Notes: generated from the sequence alone by a model not told the origin. A stretch of 64,000 nt of DNA from Haberlea rhodopensis (GCA_907163345.1 CAJQUN010000023.1:7636598-7700597); one strand, 5' to 3'. Shown: positions 1 through 11,210, counted from the first letter of the stretch. Program-made: numbers and translations.

Positions 1-528
1 CTCACTGGGAAATTAATAATCTTCGTTATCATTATTGCCCTCCAGTCTCAAGGTATGCTCTACGGAATGATCAACAAGTATTTTTTCGTTGTTTGATTAT
101 TACTTATTACATCTATGTTGCACTAATTAGTCATTGATTCTCTTCTCGTATGATTAGATTTGTTTCCTCACTTGAGAATGATTTGGCTGTCCGGGCTATA
201 GCTCCAGAAATTGCTGTTAAAGACTTTAGTTCTGGCTCGTATGCAAAAAAATTTAATAATGAGGTAAAATATTTGAGGAGAAAGTTAGGTATCCCATGGT
301 GTATTCGTTTTAGATAACTTTATCCAAACTATTTTATCATTATTTGTTTCATCTTCACTTGACCTACAATGTGATTCTCTTTAGACCACTATTTTTCTTG
401 CTGGTTGCAATTCTTAATTCAGTATGCAATTTCGAACTTAATTTTTGTTGCAGTTAAGACGAAGGGTCAAACAATTTTACAAATCAACTCCAAAATCATT
501 GTTCTCAGAGTCGGACTTTTCTGGTTGA
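1..528 (+). CDS. NOC4: Nucleolar complex protein 4 homologue (3' end, last three exons)
   Basis: Partial gene; its 5' part lies before the window. Exons read 1-52, 158-263 and 454-528, joined by introns with GT/AG borders and continuous frame. The joined peptide contains HWEINNLRYHYCPPVSR, then LENDLAVRAIAPEIAVKDF, and ends FYKSTPKSLFSESDFSG before a TGA stop at 526-528. This is the conserved C-terminal end of the CBF/Mak21 domain of NOC4 proteins, which in yeast and plants act in the nucleolus with NOP14 in small ribosomal subunit assembly. The identification rests on remembered family similarity of this tail; the body of the protein cannot be judged. The sequence after the stop to about 1050 looks like 3' UTR and spacer with no further ORF. 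Confidence 0.8.
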
Positions 529-1060
529 ACATTTAAATTCAAGGATGCAGAATCGATTCCGATGAATGATAATGGCCAAGCAATTGGCATATCTGAAGAT
601 GACGCCGATAAATCTGCAAAACGGCTGCGAAAAAATCGATTATACGGCTAACTGGCAAGGAGAAACTTTGATCTACCATTTTTCTGCTACTGCCTTTGCA
701 GCTACCACCTCATGTCATGGCACGAGAGATTCATAGCTTACAAGTTTACCATTTCGCCATTTTTTTGTTTTACAGTTCCTTTGTAGCAGGAAGTATCCTT
801 GTGATAGAACAACTTAGATTCAGCTAGAGAATGAGATTCATTCTTATTTAACAAGAACCAACTCTGTAACAGTTTTGTTTATTAATTTGAGCACATTGAT
901 GATCGTCATTCTTTTGGCCTTCTCTGCCTACTTAATACCTGTAAACCAGGTCAAACCTCAACTCCAACCTTGTTGCCTTTTATTTTTATTTTTGTTAATT
1001 AATGAAACACAAGCATCTGATGACCTACCTTCTCTAGTACTTACATTGCTTTGAAGGGTG

Positions 1061-1068
1061 TATAAATT
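1061..1068 (+). promoter_or_regulatory. Candidate TATA box of the reductase-like gene
   Basis: TATAAATT lies about 70 bases upstream of the ATG at 1136, a normal distance for a plant gene with a short leader. No experimental start is known, so this is a positional guess. Confidence 0.4.
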
Positions 1069-1135
1069 TAAGTCCTGGCTTCGCCAAACAGAATCTCATA
1101 TCATATAACTATATTTTTAATACGACAAAAGGAGA

Positions 1136-2590
1136 ATGGATCAGACTCCTGCAGTGAAGGGTAAAGTGTGTGTGACTGGTGCAGCTGGGTTTCTAGCCTC
1201 ATGGTTGATCAAGCGTCTCCTTTTATCTGATTATCATGTCATTGGAACAGTCAGAGATCCAGGTGGAAATCAGCTGCATAATTGAAAGAGTAACTTTGCT
1301 CCTGTGGTATGTTTTATTTTATGTTAATGGTATTTACTTTTTCTTACAATACTTAATCAGGAGATGAGAAGAAAGTGGGGCATCTGTGGAAGCTGGATGG
1401 AGCAAAAGAAAGGCTTCGCCTGGTGAGAGGAGACCTGATGATAGAAGGCAGCTTCGATGAAGCAATCATGGGCTGTGTTGGAGTGTTTCACACGGCTTCA
1501 CCTGTTTTAGGGCACCCTACTTCTGATCCAGAGGCATGCTTTATAAAATCCCCTATTTTACTACCCTATATATTCTCCACAAAACAAACTTTGATTTTGG
1601 ATCGTGGCAGGCAGAAATATTAAAACCTGCAATTGATGGCACTCTCAATGTGTTGCGTTCCTGCAAAATAAATCCATCTTTGAGGCGTGTGGTTCTAACC
1701 TCATCTTCATCGACGGTGAGGGCAAGAGAAGATTTTGACCCAGATGTACCATTGGATGAGTCATCTTGGAGCTCTGTGGAGCTGTGTGAAAAACACAAGG
1801 TATTCAATAAATAGTACCCTTGAATATCTTCTATATATGCTTAGAGTTCTCTAGTCCTAAGTATATCATACATAGGCGCCTTTATTCTCGTGTTTGTTTC
1901 TACTAGGTTTGGTATGCAATATCAAAAACTCTAGCGGAGAAAGCTGCATGGGAGTTCTGCGAGAAGAACAAAATCGATCTGGTGACTCTTCTGCCTTCAT
2001 TTGTGATTGGACCCAGTTTACCCCCTGTTCTTTGTTCTACTTCAGCTGATGTACTTGGCTTGCTCAGAGGTAATTATGTATAACATAACACATGATTAAG
2101 ATTGAGTAGAACAAAACCGACTTCTTGTTTTTGCTTGTCTCCGCAAAAAACACACCAGGGGAAACAGAAAAGTTTCAGTGGTATGGAAGAGTGGGATATG
2201 TTCACATAGATGATGTTGCATTGAGCCACATTCTTGTTTTTGAGAATGAGAATGCAAAAGGGCGGTATCTTTGCAGCTCAGTTGTTCTGGACAACAATGA
2301 ATTGACATCAGTTCTATCGGCACGCTATCCTGCACTACCCATTCCGAAAAGGTGAAAATCCCCATTCACCAGCAAATATCATTAAATCCATGTTGAATAA
2401 AATGGAGCATCGTTTTTTTCGGTTGTTTTGCAGGTTTGAGAAACTGGACAGACCATACTATGATTTCAATGTGTCCAAACTAAAGAGTTTAGGCATGAAG
2501 TTCAGATCAATCCAAGAGATGTTTGATGATTGTATTGAATCATTAATCCTGCAAGGCCATCTCTCCTCTGTCTCGACTCATTCATCATAA
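1136..2590 (+). CDS. Cinnamoyl-CoA reductase-like / tetraketide alpha-pyrone reductase-like protein
   Basis: Six coding exons: 1136-1262, 1361-1533, 1611-1799, 1907-2069, 2159-2351, 2434-2590, giving 333 residues, the usual length of this extended short-chain dehydrogenase family. The N-terminal Rossmann motif VTGAAGFLASW (residues 13-23) binds NADP(H). The catalytic serine region is LTSSSS (129-134) and the YxxxK motif is YAISK (166-170). SFDEAIMGCVGVFHTASPVL and YVHIDDVA are family hallmarks, as is the C-terminal MFDDCIESL. The family reduces CoA-thioester or ketone groups in phenylpropanoid or pollen-wall polyketide metabolism. The lignin-type CCR signature NWYCY is not present (VWYAISK instead), so this is a CCR-like or TKPR-like member and not a bona fide lignin CCR. 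Intron 2 (1534-1610) starts with GC, not GT. The reading frame is intact throughout, so the gene is probably active. Confidence 0.9.
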
Positions 2591-4418
2591 TCAACCAGCA
2601 TAGCAAAAGATTATAAAATAAAAAGAAATAGTGGGTGTAACCATAATTACTATATGGGCGATGGAGTAGGGTTACTTTGATGTTGTCCTTAATGACATCT
2701 TGACTATCGGTATGACATATCCAACACTTGGGTATGCCACATCAATGGTCGGGATCCCCTAAGAGCAGTAACTTCATGCACCCACGACTTAAGCATGTAG
2801 TAGGTGTTTTTATTGTGTTACTTCCTATCAAACTAGTAGCTTTGATTAAAAATAGACTATTTCGGGCCGTTTAGTTCTTTTTATAAAAAGGTAAATAGTG
2901 AATTGGTAAAACCAAAAACAGTAAATCGAAAAATCGTAAATTGTTGTCCATTACTTTGCACAAACATCGGCATCCCAAGAACAAAAAAAATATTACATAA
3001 ATGTAAGCTACACGACCAAATTTATCTTCAAACAATAAGATTTTCATTTTATTTTTGTTGAAGCAAATATAATATTTAATGCAAGTATTTGGCCTAGTTC
3101 GATTTTAATAAGTACATTCAATTTTAAAATTTGATTAATTCAATTTACTTTTAAAATCATCAAATTAATCCCGATTTAATTCAATTGTTTTATTCAAACT
3201 ATCTAAAACTAAATCAAAGAAGCACCACCTGGTTGAAGTGGTATAACTTCTCCCCTTGCAAGAGAGGCTTGTGTTCAAGCCACATCTCCACCGCTGAGAG
3301 ATACCTGAAGTTCAAGTTCAGGATAGCAACATCCCCCCGCCTTTATAGTTGTACTGAAAAAATGAATCAAAGAAATTAATTAATATTATAAACTCAATAA
3401 TAAATATTCAAGTAATCAAATAAAATTAGCAATTTTATATTCATTGAGATGGAAAATACTTGTATGTCTTAGTTTGGGCCTACATATATACCAATTCAAA
3501 CTAAAATACAATTTTTTTAAAAAAAATTACATAAATTAATGTACACTTATTTTAGATCAATACGATGTATGAACACTAACCAGACGACACAAACACAACA
3601 TTGATACGATGATGAATTTTTAAAATTTTCAGGATACACCATGGTTGGTACACAAATATATATATTTATATATATTATACATGTACTGTATTAAAAAAAT
3701 ACTAAATTCATATTTTTTAAATTCTAAAACGATGTAAAAGCAAAACAAAAAATATATTCTTACCAAATTTAAGAATCATATAAATAAATGCATGTCACTG
3801 GATCATCATAGTATCACTCATACTAACAATAAATACACATTACTTCAATTAAGATAAACATTTAATAAACACGTCCAAATAAACCATAACACCAAAAATA
3901 CCCTTACCAAATTCGAAAAAACTATAAATAAATGTACCAGTGAAATAATCATAGTATAACACATACTAACATCAAACATATATTACTTTAACTAACATAA
4001 AGTTGAACCAACACTCTCAAATTTCATTTTAGCCAAAAGCTTTTTAAACAGTACAATTAACCCCAAAAAACGTTCTTTCTGTGTTGCAATGTACATTGAC
4101 CGTGTGACACGTGCGTCTGATTTTGCGGGGATTGTCCGACATGGATGTCCGAGTTTATATTTTTTGAAAAATTAAGGACATAGCATATGATGTGTCTAAG
4201 GAACATCGATGTTTTAGATGTGTCCGACGATATACTTGGTGATTCTATGCATCATGGACACTAACCAAATCAATACATATATTTTCCAGGTAAGAACCAT
4301 CCATTACCATATATATGGCAGTCATACCATCTTTGGGGTTCAGAGTCGTCGTCACAACCCACATGTATAGTTCGAACATAATCTGGAGTTGGATTAGATT
4401 TCCATTAATTTATATTTT
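2591..4418. other. Spacer with a SINE and TE-like sequence
   Basis: About 1.8 kb of AT-rich DNA without a credible gene. It holds the SINE listed separately. Stretches at about 3560-3630 and 4090-4290 contain repeated GTCCGAC/GGACAC-type words and two copies of an 'ACACTAACCA' word. Similar wording appears at 19.7-20.2 kb, suggesting remnants of one repeat family. The 4300-4418 part is probably promoter and leader of the transporter gene. Confidence 0.4.
3222..3364 (+). mobile_element. tRNA-derived SINE, full length with 10-bp target duplication
   Basis: The head carries a tRNA-type A box (TGGTTGAAGTGGTATAAC, from 3229) and B box (GTGTTCAAGCC, from 3271), the internal promoter of RNA polymerase III. 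The unit ends in a short A-rich tail. It is flanked by a perfect direct repeat AATCAAAGAA at 3212-3221 and 3365-3374, the expected mark of LINE-driven insertion. The body is 143 bp. Confidence 0.8.
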
Positions 4419-5714
4419 ATGGTGATGGGGTATGAGAAAGGAAAGGAAGCCGGCTCCTCGTCGAAGGTGCTTCCCCCACTGCCCACAGAGGACACACCTT
4501 TGTTGTTTTCTTCCAGCCACAAGCCCCATGCGCTGTCTTCTCAGCTCAAAACCTTCGCTAATGTCTTTATATCCATCGTTGGTGCTGGCGTTCTCGGCCT
4601 CCCTTATACCTTTATGCGCACGGGTTGGATCATTAGCCTCCTCATGATTTTCATTGTCGCCGCTCTCACCTATCACGGGATGATGCTCCTAATCAGAACC
4701 CGTCACAAGATTGGCGATTCCCCCTATATGATTACTTCTTTTGGCGATTTGGGTTTCGCTGTTTCTGGTTCTATTGGCAGATTCGCCGTTGATTTCATGA
4801 TTGTTCTCTCCCAAGCTGGCTTTTGTGTTGGCTATCTCATTTTCATTGCTGACACTCTCGTCAATCTTTTCGATTCCTCCTCCTTATCGATTGGGCCCAA
4901 GATCTGGGGAGTAAGCACCAAGGGCGTTTATATTTGGACTTGCTTTCCCTTCCAATTGGGGTTGAATTCGATTTCATCGCTGACCCTTTTGGCGCCTCTC
5001 AGCATCTTCGCGGATATTGTGGACTTAGCGGCTATGGGGATTGTGATTGTTGAGGATTTCCTGATATTCACCAAGCAAATGCCAGTGGTTGAGGCATTTG
5101 GAACTCTTTCCACGTTCTTTTATGGATTAGGAGTGGCAGTGTATTCGTTTGAGGGGATTGGAATGGCGTTGCCTTTGGAATCGGAGATGAAGGACAAGAC
5201 CAAGTTTGGTAAGATTTTGGGATTATCCATGCTTTTTATTGCTGCCATGTATGGGGCATTTGGTGCAATGGGTTACTTTGCATTTGGTGAGAACACGAAG
5301 GATATAATCACGGCCAACATGGGAAAAGGATTGTTGAGCACTTTGGTCCAGCTAGGCCTCTGCATAAATCTGTTCTTTACATTCCCGATGATGATGAACC
5401 CAGTTTATGAAGTGTTTGAGAGGAGGTTCTGGGCGGGGAATTATTGCTTGTGGATGAGATGGATGCTTGTGCTGGTTGTAAGTTTAGTTGCACTATCTGT
5501 TCCAAATTTCGCTGATTTTTTGTCGTTGGTGGGCAGCAGCACCTGCTGTGCTCTTGGGTTCGTTTTACCAGCGCTGTTCCATTATTTAGCATTCAAGGAA
5601 GACATGAGCTGGAGACAAGCTAGTGCTGATTGGGGCCTAATTATCTTGGGTGTTTTACTTGGGGTTTTGGGGACTTGGTACTCCCTCCTGGAGATATTCT
5701 CTATTAAGGTTTGA
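4419..5714 (+). CDS. AVT3: Vacuolar amino-acid transporter, AVT3 type (AAAP family)
   Basis: Intronless frame of 431 codons. A second ATG at 4425 gives MGYEKG and matches the usual N-terminus of the family better, so the true start may be there (429 residues). After a short cytosolic tail with the TEDTPLL segment comes a transporter domain with about 11 hydrophobic segments. Recognisable blocks are FANVFISIVGAGVLGLPYTF, SQAGFCVGYLIFIADTL, FPFQLGLNSI, VYSFEGIGMALPLESEMKDK, FTFPMMMNPVYE and SLVGSSTCCALGFVLPALFH. These match plant AVT3 proteins, which in Arabidopsis sit in the tonoplast and move neutral amino acids out of the vacuole. Intronless structure is common in this subgroup. The frame is complete and the gene looks functional. 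Confidence 0.93.
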   Translation: MVMGYEKGKEAGSSSKVLPPLPTEDTPLLFSSSHKPHALSSQLKTFANVFISIVGAGVLGLPYTFMRTGWIISLLMIFIVAALTYHGMMLLIRTRHKIGDSPYMITSFGDLGFAVSGSIGRFAVDFMIVLSQAGFCVGYLIFIADTLVNLFDSSSLSIGPKIWGVSTKGVYIWTCFPFQLGLNSISSLTLLAPLSIFADIVDLAAMGIVIVEDFLIFTKQMPVVEAFGTLSTFFYGLGVAVYSFEGIGMALPLESEMKDKTKFGKILGLSMLFIAAMYGAFGAMGYFAFGENTKDIITANMGKGLLSTLVQLGLCINLFFTFPMMMNPVYEVFERRFWAGNYCLWMRWMLVLVVSLVALSVPNFADFLSLVGSSTCCALGFVLPALFHYLAFKEDMSWRQASADWGLIILGVLLGVLGTWYSLLEIFSIKV

Positions 5715-6072
5715 ATATATTGATTGTGAGTAGTTAAAACATCTAAAAGTTTTGCTTTTGCCTTCAATTTAACAGATAATAACCATACCAACATCAACAT
5801 GTTTATTTTTTGGCGAAACGTAATTCTCAGTTTTCCTCTGTTCAATAGTTATCGGAGCCTTTGTTACGTATTATCTTCTGGGAACCTTACTCTTTGGTCA
5901 AAAATGAATGTAAAGGTGGAGAAAAATGGCTTGATACTATTTTACCAATCCTGAAAGATGTGTTCAGAAAACTTATATGTTGTGATAAGTAAGGCATATT
6001 GATTCTGTCATCTAAAGATTAAAGATGTCCATCCATGAGAAGGTGATATGTACTTGGTTGTGGACAAACATA
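5715..6072. other. 3' UTR and spacer after the transporter gene
   Basis: AT-rich sequence with no ORF of note. The first 200-300 bases are likely the 3' UTR of the transporter; nothing else is recognised. Confidence 0.35.
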
Positions 6073-6252
6073 CAGGGAAGTTCTTGTATGTACTGGGTCA
6101 TATCATACACCAACCAATACACATAAATATGTATCTATATGTTTGCATATGTTGTGCCTGTCCAGTCATACACCGATACACATAAATATGTATTATATGT
6201 ATGTATATGTGTTGGTGTATGGCAGGACCAGGTCCATACAAGAATTTCCCCA
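6073..6252. mobile_element. MITE with long terminal inverted repeats, possibly hAT type
   Basis: The left end CAGGGAAGTTCTTGTATG is the inverse of the right end, which reads CATACAAGAATTTCCCC on the plus strand; the pairing continues inward through CATACACCAACCAATACACA against TGTGTTGGTGTATG. A CAGGG-like terminus suits hAT elements. Flanks show only a weak AACATA/AACATT duplication, so the superfamily is uncertain. Confidence 0.55.
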
Positions 6253-6972
6253 AACATTTATATGTGAATGGACATACAATTTTGTAATTTTTTCAGCATT
6301 CGGTTTATAGGTCATATGCATCTCTTCAGATTTTATTTCCTTTTATTTTTGGGGAAACTATGTTCAAGTCTTTGGGTTTTTTTATTGATTGTTATTGAAA
6401 TTAACCTTGGTTAGCCAATATATAATCAAATCACTTCCTTGTCAGGCTTGAAAGACACCATATCTATCAGACTGGCTGTGAGTTAAGCAATCTCAGTCGA
6501 CAATCCTGGTATACTGAATTCTTGGTATTCTATTTTATAATCTAGTCTGTTATTTAGCAATAAAATGATCCTGATTTGAAGATGTGTCTGATTGACCGAG
6601 TACAATGGTGATTTACTTGATGTGGATGGCACATGTGAGACTATAGCCTATGCTTCTTCTGATGGATTTTACCATGTAGGGGCCTATACTGATGTTCCCA
6701 AGTAGAGATACGTGTAGTTTGGAATTTTGGTATTGTGTTGGTTGATAGTATTTGAATACAACCGGCTCACACACGGCATTTCACTTTATAGCAACATTTA
6801 TTGTTTTATTGATAACATGATGTAATGGTACTGCCTCTTACACTTGACATTTGATGAATGGTTGAGCTTAAATGCCCTATATATATATACTGGTTAATTT
6901 GGCACCACGCACTTAAATGCCCTATATAAATATACTAGTTAATTATACTAGTTAATTTGGCACCACGCTATA
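6253..6972. other. Spacer with truncated extra Helitron termini
   Basis: Mostly featureless AT-rich DNA. From about 6885 it contains incomplete copies of the adjoining Helitron end: TTAATTTGGCACCACGC occurs after TACTGG or TACTAG at about 6890-6912 and 6950-6968, before the intact end at 6973. Confidence 0.5.
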
Positions 6973-8720
6973 CTAGTTAATTTGGCACCACGCAAGGCGT
7001 GGTGCCAATTAACTTATAATTTGGTATATATGTCCAACAAAGGGTAGACACAAGTTTAATAGACATTTCAAGAGAATAAAAGGATGGTTTATACGCATTG
7101 AATATACATAATCATACATATATAACAATAAATAGGTTGGAATAAACAAAAGTCATTCCCAACAGTGCACCATAGCAAAAGTCAACATAGTATATCCTAG
7201 TATGTCCCAATAGACCCCTAAATAAAAGTCATCTACAAAAGTGCATTATAGTAGTAGATGACATCAGATATCATAATGCATATATGTGTTCGGTATCTCA
7301 TAGCAGGAGCGAGCATCGCATAAGAGAAATTATGGTTTATGTTTATTATTGTAGTTGCATTGTTATTTTAGGATATTGCTCTTATATTACTTGCTATGCC
7401 CTCATTATTAATCACCATACTTTTATAAATATTTATATACTTTCTCACAAATAATGAATGTAAATGTGACAACCCAAAACATTATCAAATAAGTAATATA
7501 TAATAATCAACATTTAATGTTTTCTGAATTTTTTGATAATCTCTTATATATGAAGGGAAAATTTGATGCCAAACATCAGAACTAAGGTAATCGAAAACAA
7601 GAACATATTAGCAATGGTCGTAGGTAAACCAAAAATCAAATACAAACAAACAAAACTGACGACCTGTAATCTACCAAAAATTAATCATGCCAAATATTTT
7701 ATAAATAATTATTATTAAAATTTGCCACAACGATATCCTATTTTGAACTCCCTGTTTTTTTTAAAATCAATTCATACTTGAAAAAATCTAACAAGTTTTT
7801 TTCTAAAAAAAAAAAGAAAACATTTTGAATTTTAAAAATTGAAATAACGATGCACAGTTGGGTCAAGTGTCAAATCAAATCCATCATGCCAAATATTTTA
7901 TATATACTTATTATTAAAATTTACCACAACGATATCCTATTTTGAACTCACTGTTTTCTCTAAAATCAATTCATATTTGACAAAATCAACAAGTTTTTTT
8001 CTTAAAAAAAAAAAGAAAACATCTTGAATTTTAAAAATTGAGATGAGGATGCACAGTTGGGTCAATGGTTAAATCTTTCCAAACAAATCAGTACTCATAC
8101 AAAAAAATAATAAATAACAAAATAAAAGAAAATAAGATTGACATTTATTGTTCATGGAACAATATCCGATATATAAAAAATAAAAATTTTAAAAATTGAA
8201 ATAACGATGCACGGTTGGGTCAAGTGTCAAATCAAATCCATCATGCCAAATATTATATACTTATTATTAAAATTTACCACAACGATATCCTATTTTGAAC
8301 TCACTGTTTTCTCTAAAATCAATTCATATTTGACAAAATCAACAAGTTTTTTTCTTAAAAAAAAAGAAAACATCTTGAATTTTAAAAATTGAGATGAGGA
8401 TGCACAGTTGGGTCAAGGGTTAAATCTTTCCAAACAAATCAGCACTCATACAAAAAAATAATAAATAACAAAATAAAAGAAAATAAGATTGACATTTATT
8501 GTTCATGAGAACAATATCCGATATATAAAAAATAAAAAATAAAAAATAACAAAAACAAAAGAAATAAGAAATAAAAAAAAAATTTTAAAAAAGAATACGT
8601 CGCTTAACGAAAAACAAAAAAAAAACAAAAAAAATTTTTTTTTAAAAAAAGAAAAAGGACGAAAGTACTGTTCATTGGAACAGTGATTTTTTCGCGGCTT
8701 ATATATATGGTTAATTAATT
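6973..8720 (-). mobile_element. Non-autonomous Helitron (minus orientation), 5' limit approximate
   Basis: Read on the minus strand the element ends in a perfect hairpin with 12-bp arms (TTGGCACCACGC at 6982-6993 and its complement at 6997-7008), five bases, then CTAG (6973-6976) followed by a T, the classic Helitron 3' end and host A/T insertion context. The interior is AT-rich, has no helicase ORF, and contains a tandem duplication. The other end is not certain; a change of texture near 8690-8720 (TATATATATGG) is my estimate. Helitrons move by rolling-circle replication and leave no target duplication. Confidence 0.45.
7841..8545 (+). repeat. Tandem duplication, 357-bp period, with a partial third copy
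   Basis: The sequence beginning GAAATAACGATGCAC at 7841 recurs at 8198 with few differences and continues to about 8545. A partial earlier copy of the central part starts near 7683 (ATCATGCCAAATATTTTATA). The repeat ends near an inverted word ATTGTTCATGGAACAAT. It lies inside the proposed Helitron. Confidence 0.75.
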
Positions 8721-9780
8721 AATTAATATATTGCAGCCGCTATACTTATTTATGTTTGTCATTCATCGAGTATTTACGTCTCGAAAGATTTACTTTAGTG
8801 CTGAAAGGGTAAGCTAAAACTTAATCCCTCCATCGCCATTCCTTCCTATGGAGGCTTACTTTGAAATGATGTTGGCGGAGAAAGCATTTCGTTGTAGTAT
8901 TTGAAGGTTGTCGCAAGAGGGCTTTGTTTTGGAGAGTTTTTCTTCTTCCAGATGCCTCGCTTTTTCGGAGTTGCTGATCTCCAAGCGTGACAAATTCGGC
9001 AAACATTTCAAGAGATGATCGATTGAAGCTGAAAAATTTATACGAAGTTTGAGTGACTAACAAATTGGGGAGGATGAATAATGATTTGTTAAAAGTTGAT
9101 TGAGGAAAGAAAAAAATGGTAAAAATAAATCTGTATTGTGTATGAACGACACACATGAAGTTGGGTGAATTGGATCCGATTGATTTGACTTCAGAAAATC
9201 AGGAGTTCATAAATATTTTATAGTCAGTAAAATCCATATCTTTAATAAAAAAGTGGGCAAAATGTAATTTTTTTGGTCAAAAAAAATTCATTCATTTCGA
9301 TTATTTCCCGAAAAGAAAATGAAATAAACAGAGGGTTCTGTTGAATTCAAAGTTTCAGTTCCACCACCAAAATAAGGAGATTTACTTCACCTTTGGAATT
9401 GCACAAAAAAAACTATTCGTCAAGTTGGGTGATGAGGGGCGGACGATGTGGAGAGTGGGTAATTTATTAATTTTATGGCAATAAAATATAGTCAGGATTG
9501 TGAAGTCCATGAATTTTTGTGTCAGAGTTGAAGTCCAAGAAGGCAAAAGTCCATCAATGAGGGTGGATAACGGGTAACAAGTCATATGGGGACAGTTACT
9601 ACTTATGCCAATAATATATACATAATAGATGGACCCAATAGTTGTGAGCTGGCATAGTGTTTCTTGAGAGTTCGAGTTTATTTATCATATGAAACAACTA
9701 GGATCGTAAATGCCAAGTTTGTCGGATCTTTAACGGATCATGGTGGAATGGCATATAATATACGTATATTAACTAGTTTG
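8721..9780. other. Spacer upstream of the metallothionein gene
   Basis: About 1 kb with no supported gene. A 111-codon minus frame at 8821-9156 has no recognisable domain and is read as chance. The last 150 bases are probably promoter of the metallothionein gene. Confidence 0.4.
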
Positions 9781-9781
9781 G

Positions 9782-9899
9782 ACGTGGTGAATTGCGAGTA
9801 AAATGGGGGCACGGGACATATATACATGACAAGTGTAATATTGTTTGCCATGTTGTAGCCAAGCGTCCATACCTGAGAGCACCATCGCCTGCTTATATA
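9782..9899 (+). promoter_or_regulatory. Candidate promoter elements of the metallothionein gene
   Basis: An ABRE-like core ACGTGG lies at 9782-9787 and a TATA-type word TATATA at 9894-9899, about 40 bases before the ATG. Type 4 plant metallothioneins are known as embryo/seed genes responsive to abscisic acid, so an ABRE would fit, but a single core is weak evidence. Confidence 0.35.
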
Positions 9900-9937
9900 C
9901 GTAGCTATGTGAGCATGGAAAATACATTGAGATAGTA

Positions 9938-10277
9938 ATGGCGGACGTTAGAGGAAGAGGCGCAACCTGCGACGACAGATGCGGGTGTCCATCGCCGTGC
10001 CCTGGCGGCATCACTTGTGGGTGCGTATGATTACCAACGAACTATGCACGAATGATGGAGTCGTATTTAATTAACTAATTGGTTATTGAATGGATGCAGG
10101 TGTTCCGGCGAAGATCCTAACACAATGGAACACAAGCAGTGCTCGTGTGGGGAGCACTGTGGCTGCAATCCCTGTACCTGCTCAAAGAGCAGTACCACGG
10201 CCACCGGCGGGACAGGGAAGGCCTTCTGTAGGTGTGGTGTGGGGTGTGCCTGTCTGACCTGCACAGCTGCTGCTTAG
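9938..10277 (+). CDS. MT4: Type 4 (Ec-type) metallothionein
   Basis: Two exons, 9938-10020 and 10100-10277, joined in phase after the second base of a glycine codon, giving an 86-residue protein. It has 17 cysteines in three clusters of 6, 6 and 5 separated by short linkers, plus two histidines (residues in MEHKQ and GEHC). The blocks RCGCPSPCPGG, QCSCGEHCGCNPCTC and FCRCGVGCACLTC match the type 4 or Ec family, including the Arabidopsis MT4 pair. These proteins bind zinc (about six ions in wheat Ec-1) and are made mainly in developing seeds, where they store zinc. Length, cysteine number and the single intron all fit. The plus-strand frame starting at an internal ATG in exon 2 is only part of the gene. 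Confidence 0.95.
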
Positions 10278-10505
10278 TTAGTAATATTAATAATAAGACC
10301 AGCGATCATATAATAAAGGACAAACTCGGTGTATGACTGTTTAGACACTGGATAATATTCGATGTTGAAATCTCAAAGTGGATACAGCCTTACATGAAAA
10401 TCGTTTTCTTCTGTTCTTCTTATTGGAAGAATAGGTCGAAAATTTATGTGATTCAATCCCAGATTTGTTTAAAGATAGCGGATGGCTTGAGAATTGATGC
10501 ATGTT
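10278..10505. other. 3' UTR and spacer after the metallothionein gene
   Basis: Short AT-rich stretch with no ORF. It ends in the left 8-bp target duplication TGCATGTT (10498-10505) of the hAT element. Confidence 0.4.
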
Positions 10506-10785
10506 TAGGGTTGCTTAACGGGCCGATCAATCCGGACATGACCCAAAATTGGACCAGTTAGCTCGGTTTGGAAACGGAATCTGGTTAACCTGTTACAAAC
10601 CGCTCCAGAACCGGTAATATACCGGTTTAAAGCGGTTCCTCGGAACGGAACCGATAGCACCACCGGTTCCGATTCAGAACCGATAAGTTTTTCTTTTAAA
10701 AAAAATAAATAAAAAATTTAAAAGGCAACGGATGAAACGTCCGTTGCTTGTTATTAATGTTGGCAACATCTATTTCAGTTGTTGT

Positions 10786-11210
10786 TCGGGCTGCTTAACG
10801 GATAGGGTTGATCCGGATGTGGCCCAAAATTGGACTGGTTAGCCCGGTTCGGAACCAGAATCGGGCTAATCGATCTAGATAGGTTCTACCATTCCGGAGC
10901 CGATATCTTACCGGTTTCGGACTAAATGGATCCGGTTCTGGGAACCGAATCCGTTATTTTAAAAAAAATATTGAACCGAATCCGTTATTTTAAAAAAAAT
11001 ATTTTTTTTAAAATGTAGATAAATATATTCGAGGTTATAGTTTACAAACACACAGATCCATTAGCTCAATTGGTTAGAGCTGTAGAATAGAAGGCAATGA
11101 CCACGTGTTTCGGATCCTCCAACCAACAATTTCCCTCGATTTTCTGAAAAAGAAATAATTCAAAAAACCAGTTCTGGGTTGGAAACGGTCCAACACGTTA
11201 AGCAGCCCTA
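10786..11210. mobile_element. Non-autonomous hAT-type element nested in the larger hAT
   Basis: The left end TCGGGCTGCTTAACGGAT and right end (complement TAGGGCTGCTTAACGTG) form terminal inverted repeats closely related to those of the host element. Flanking 8-mers GTTGTTGT (10778-10785) and GCTGTTGC (11211-11218) match at 6 of 8 positions. It holds a tRNA-like segment and no coding capacity. Confidence 0.7.
11055..11130 (+). repeat. tRNA-like segment (SINE head or tRNA pseudogene)
   Basis: TTAGCTCAATTGGTTAGAGC at 11061-11080 is a near-ideal tRNA A box and GTTTCGGATCC at 11107-11117 a good B box, 26 bases apart. The flanking acceptor stem does not pair well, so this is not a working tRNA gene. 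It lies inside the nested hAT-type element. Confidence 0.6.

Noticed and set aside
8821..9156. 111-codon minus frame upstream of the metallothionein
   Set aside because: No recognisable domain, phenylalanine-rich start typical of AT-rich noise, and no splice partners.
10086..10277. Separate 63-residue cysteine-rich protein starting at 10086
   Set aside because: That frame begins inside the metallothionein intron; the spliced 86-residue model restores the complete type 4 N-terminus.
11055..11130. Genuine tRNA gene
   Set aside because: A and B boxes are good, but the acceptor stem and anticodon arm do not fold convincingly, and it lies inside a hAT-type element.
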